Shown here in pieces: positions 61,044-64,000 of a stretch of DNA of 64,000 bases. The stretch comes from Desulfomonile tiedjei DSM 6799 (GTDB lineage: Bacteria; Desulfobacterota; Desulfomonilia; Desulfomonilales; Desulfomonilaceae), in contig NC_018025.1 in the NCBI RefSeq assembly GCF_000266945.1, forward strand, positions 992,001 to 1,056,000, read 5' to 3'. Within the stretch, counting starts at the first letter, position 1; each line of letters begins with the position of its first letter. The notes under the pieces are model-generated. The model saw only the letters and a list, made by a program, of their open reading frames with translations. It ran no database searches and was not told where the DNA came from. A program made the position numbers and the translations under genes.

Positions 61044-62687
61044 TTATCCCTTCTTGTCTTTTTCCATCTTTCGGCGCTCCTCGTCTCTGATTTCTCTGCG
61101 CAAGAGTTTACCGACTTTCGATTTGGGCAGCATGTCCCGGAATTCGATATAGGACGGCACCTTGTACGAGGCAAGTCGTTCCGAGCAAAACTTGATGAGC
61201 TCGGCTGCTCCCACACCTTTTGCATCGGTCTTCAACACCACGATTGCCTTTATGCGTTCGCCGACCTTTCGATCCGGAACTCCAACGACACAAGCGCCTA
61301 TGACCACCGGATGATCCTGTAAGACGGCCTCAACTTCTGATGCGGATACTCTGTACCCTTTGTGCTTCAATATGTCTGCAGAACGCTCCACATAAAAGAT
61401 CTGCCCGTCTTCCGAAAATTTTACGTAGTCGCCGGTGCGATAGTAGATTTCCCCGTTGATATTCACAAAAGAGGCCGCGGTCTCTGCCGGTTTGTTCAAA
61501 TATTCTTTCATCGCATGATCCGATGTGACCACCAATTCGCCTATCTCACCAGCGGGCAGAGGTTCCAGAGTCGCAGAATCGATCACCTTTGTGCGTCGGG
61601 ACGGAAGTGGCAATCCGATAGACATGGGATCGGGTTCTCCCAGATCGGGTCGAGAGTACGTCACATGCCCTGCTTCTGTTGACCCGTACACCTGATAAAT
61701 CGGAACGTGAACCCGTTCTTTCCAGCGGCTGAGCACCTCGCGAGGCAAGACATCTCCACCGCAATAGCAGTAGCGAAGCGAACTTATGTCATACTGTTCC
61801 TGACGATCGTTCTCGAGTATCATCCGATAGAGTGCTGGCACTCCAAGCATCCAGCGCACACGATATCGCTGTATTGCGTCCAGAATTGCGTCAACCTGGG
61901 GAACCGGCATGAGCACGGTTGTGTTTCCGCGATTCAATCCCAGAGCCATCATCAAACCCAAAGCCATGATGTGGAAAAGCGGGTTGATGGCGATATAAAC
62001 GTCTTTACCTTCCAACAAGTGATTTGCAAAAACCTCGTCCGTAATATCATTCACGTACGACGTGTGGCCCCAGTGGTTGCCCGGAACCCCCTTGGGAAAC
62101 CCTGTAGTTCCTCCCGTGTAGAGGATGTATGACAAGTCTGCGACGGGGTCCAATTCCACGCTTGGCGGTGAAGGTTCACTCTTCAGGAGTGTCTTGAAAT
62201 CGATCGTCTCGGGCCCGCCTTTCACGGTACCGTGGGGCGCCTTGTCAAATAGTGCAGCGACTAATCTCTTGACCGGAGAGACGAGATCCAAGAGATTCGT
62301 CACGATTATTCGCTTAAGACCCGATTCCGCGAATATTTCTTTCACATAGCCGTAATTGGTATCGTGGCAGATGATTGTTTCTGCACCTGAGTCTTTCACC
62401 ATATATTCAATTTCGTGAGATGTATAAATTGGCGAGACCATGACAATGACTGCTCCGATTCTCTGGGCAGCCAGAAACGCGATGACAAATTGTATTGAAT
62501 TGGAGAGGTAGACGAGCACGCGATCGCCTTTTTTCACTCCCAATCCTGCCAAACCGGTAGCAAAGCGATCTATTTTATCCTTCAGATCCCGATAGGAAAA
62601 CTTATTGCCCAGGAAAACAATGGCGGTATTATCGGGAAATTTGGCGCAAGCCTGCTCGAAACGAGTAAACGTGTATTCCGGTTGCAC
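61044..62687 (-). CDS. AMP-forming acyl-CoA ligase (ANL superfamily)
   Basis: 547 residues starting at GTG 62687, since AGGAGGAACTTCT lies just before it. P-loop LYTGGTTGFPKG (about 183), VYGSTEAGHV (A5 motif), YYRTGDYVKF (A7) and KVGKLLRRE with the catalytic Lys (A10, about 528). It activates a carboxylic acid to acyl-AMP and then acyl-CoA. Located downstream of LivF of the Liv-type transporter, suggesting that the imported acid (aryl, branched or short/medium chain) is activated here. Chain specificity is not determined. Confidence 0.92.
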   Translation of the reverse strand: MQPEYTFTRFEQACAKFPDNTAIVFLGNKFSYRDLKDKIDRFATGLAGLGVKKGDRVLVYLSNSIQFVIAFLAAQRIGAVIVMVSPIYTSHEIEYMVKDSGAETIICHDTNYGYVKEIFAESGLKRIIVTNLLDLVSPVKRLVAALFDKAPHGTVKGGPETIDFKTLLKSEPSPPSVELDPVADLSYILYTGGTTGFPKGVPGNHWGHTSYVNDITDEVFANHLLEGKDVYIAINPLFHIMALGLMMALGLNRGNTTVLMPVPQVDAILDAIQRYRVRWMLGVPALYRMILENDRQEQYDISSLRYCYCGGDVLPREVLSRWKERVHVPIYQVYGSTEAGHVTYSRPDLGEPDPMSIGLPLPSRRTKVIDSATLEPLPAGEIGELVVTSDHAMKEYLNKPAETAASFVNINGEIYYRTGDYVKFSEDGQIFYVERSADILKHKGYRVSASEVEAVLQDHPVVIGACVVGVPDRKVGERIKAIVVLKTDAKGVGAAELIKFCSERLASYKVPSYIEFRDMLPKSKVGKLLRREIRDEERRKMEKDKKG

Positions 62688-62701
62688 AGAAGTTCCTCCT
62701 A

Positions 62702-63448
62702 TCATGTCCCGAAATATGCTGCCTTAACGTCGGGGTTGTCCATCAATTCCGATTTGGTGCCTTCAACGACTGCTGCGCCGTTTTCCAGGATATAGCCGTA
62801 ATCGATGATAGGCATAATCGGTCTCGCGTACTGCTCGGAGACAATGATACTGGTTCCCCTCTGGTCGCGAATATTTTTGATCGATTTGGCAAGGAGATAT
62901 TGGATTGCCGGACTCAGTCCAAGCAGCGGTTCATCGAGCAGCAACAATCGCGGTTGCGCCATAAGTGACCTGCCAATAGCGAGCATCTGTTGTTCGCCGC
63001 CGCTGAGAAATCCGCCGAGTCGATTAGTGAGTCGTTTTAGTGCGGGAAAAATCTCCATCACGTAGTCAAGCGTATCCTTGGCCTGCTGGGCTGTTGCCAG
63101 ATATCCGCCAATGCGAAGATTCTCCAGTACAGTGCTTTCGGGGAAAATCCGGCGCCGCTCCGGACAGAGTATGATGCCCGCTTTAGCTCTGTTTGCCGGC
63201 TTTTCCCACATAACGTCTTTTCCCTCGAAGAGAATTTTCCCTCGAATCGTGATCCGCTCGCCACCGGCCATTTCTTCTTTTTTCCGGATGTCGAGAACGA
63301 TTCCCGAGAGGCAATACATCAGCGTCGATTTGCCTGCACTGTTTGCTCCGAATACGCCGATAATTTTGTTTCGGTCGCAATTCAGACTGACATTGTTCAG
63401 TGCCAGCATGTTTTCGTAGAAAACCATGAGCCCGGTGGCCTCAAACAT
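62702..63448 (-). CDS. livF: Branched-chain amino-acid-type ABC transporter, ATP-binding protein LivF
   Basis: 248 residues. Walker A GANSAGKST (about 34-42, with S instead of G at the fourth position), signature FLSGGEQQML, Walker B LLLDEPLLGLSP and SEQYAR instead of VEQN. Divergent from the LivF at 962. Start overlaps the livG-like stop by eight bases; ATG 63448 follows GAGGAGG. An AMP-forming ligase gene follows. Confidence 0.9.
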   Translation of the reverse strand: MFEATGLMVFYENMLALNNVSLNCDRNKIIGVFGANSAGKSTLMYCLSGIVLDIRKKEEMAGGERITIRGKILFEGKDVMWEKPANRAKAGIILCPERRRIFPESTVLENLRIGGYLATAQQAKDTLDYVMEIFPALKRLTNRLGGFLSGGEQQMLAIGRSLMAQPRLLLLDEPLLGLSPAIQYLLAKSIKNIRDQRGTSIIVSEQYARPIMPIIDYGYILENGAAVVEGTKSELMDNPDVKAAYFGT

Positions 63449-64000
63449 ACTCGTATACCTCCTCGGACCCGAAATAGGCTTCTTTGACTTCGCTTTGCTC
63501 CATGACTTCCTCGGCGGACCCTTCTGCGATCTTACAGCCGAAATTCAAGACCATGACGCGATTGGCAAGTCGGAAGAGCTCCCGAAGCCTGTGCTCCACC
63601 ATGAGGAGAGTCATACCTTCCATCTGTAGCTTTTCGATCAAGGGAACCATACTGGCCATTTCGCTCATGCTCAGACCGGAAAATACTTCGTCGCAGATGA
63701 TAAGGTCCGGTCGGAGCGCCAGGCAGCGAGCCAATTCCAACCGTTTGAGATAGCCGGTCGGCAATGAGGACGCTACTTTGTACGGCACGTATGAATCCCG
63801 TTCAAAGCCGATCTCTTCCAGGATGTCTACGGCAACCGTGTCTCTACTTCCCATTTTTCCACCTCCTCTCCATCCTCCCGTGCGCCGGGCTCGCGGAGAA
63901 AAGAGGGGCACAATGAGATTTTTGAAAGCAGGAAGCGTGTAGTATGGTCGCATCACCTGGAAAGTCCGGGTCAGTCCCAGGTCTGCGATCTTATGAGGTT
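63441..64000 (-). CDS. livG: Branched-chain amino-acid-type ABC transporter, ATP-binding protein LivG (5' end beyond window)
   Basis: Partial: the frame is open to the right edge. The visible part begins within the Q-loop region (IADLGLTRTFQVMRPYYTL, then FKNLIVPLFSP), so the Walker A half lies outside. It continues with SLPTGYLKRLELARCLA (a degenerate signature, LPTGY for LSGGQ), Walker B LIICDEVFSGLS and VEHRLRELF with the switch His. The odd signature suggests altered ATPase control. GTG/ATG codons near 63956 are internal, not starts. Confidence 0.85.
   Translation of the reverse strand, partial: PHKIADLGLTRTFQVMRPYYTLPAFKNLIVPLFSPRARRTGGWRGGGKMGSRDTVAVDILEEIGFERDSYVPYKVASSLPTGYLKRLELARCLALRPDLIICDEVFSGLSMSEMASMVPLIEKLQMEGMTLLMVEHRLRELFRLANRVMVLNFGCKIAEGSAEEVMEQSEVKEAYFGSEEVYEYV

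Overview
The window looks like a chromosomal segment of an anaerobic Desulfobacterota/'Deltaproteobacteria'-type organism, perhaps Desulfomonile- or Syntrophobacter-like. This is inferred from gene content only: ferredoxin-linked 2-oxoacid oxidoreductase, corrinoid methyltransferases, many CobW GTPases, large PAS/GAF histidine kinases and abundant small palindromic repeats. No rRNA, tRNA, CRISPR array, phage or transposase gene was seen.

Layout. (1) 0-13 kb: a LivG/LivF pair with a response regulator, a membrane PAS histidine kinase, then a minus-strand signalling operon (GAF/PAS kinase, Rcp-type regulator with a one-base frameshift in an A7 run, 1178-residue hybrid kinase). (2) 13-25.4 kb: a minus-strand catabolic operon probably headed by a GntR/FadR-type repressor with two TGGT-ACCA operators: GltD-ferredoxin fusion, 2-oxoacid:ferredoxin oxidoreductase A/B/C, fused CoA-transferase, tripartite tricarboxylate transporter TctC/B/A and an MFS carrier. 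(3) 25.4-26.6 kb: nested MITE-like repeats. (4) 26.6-27.8 kb: an SMC-like ATPase with no coiled-coil arms, followed by a zinc-ribbon protein. (5) 28-60 kb: a large island of corrinoid C1 (methyl-transfer) genes: three MtaA-like methyltransferases, an MtrH-like methyltransferase, a corrinoid protein, its reductive activator (RACE), a thioredoxin reductase, six thioredoxin-fold proteins, four CobW-type GTPases, two CobA adenosyltransferases, two DUF2284 proteins and a DUF1638 protein. Two PAS-LuxR regulators, a PadR regulator, a NorQ/NorD-type AAA+/VWA pair and two small PD-(D/E)XK nucleases lie among them. (6) 60-64 kb: a second cassette of LivG/LivF, AMP-forming acyl-CoA ligase and a response regulator paralogous to the one at the left end.

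The main discovery is three apparent selenoprotein genes inside the C1 island, each of which would normally be annotated as truncated or split: (a) an MtaA-like methyltransferase (38205-39242) whose C-terminal zinc-ligand Cys codon is TGA; (b) a thioredoxin-fold protein (30695-30985) with a U-x-x-C site that aligns without gaps to a Cys paralogue in the same island; (c) a CobW-type GTPase (54075-54683) with TGA at the first Cys of the family's CxCC motif. In each case the frame continues with homologous sequence after TGA. A hairpin with G as its first loop base begins 13-24 nt downstream, as expected of bacterial SECIS elements. Together the genes suggest a selenium-dependent methyl-transfer system with dedicated thiol redox and metal-delivery proteins. 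Its substrate cannot be read from the sequence.
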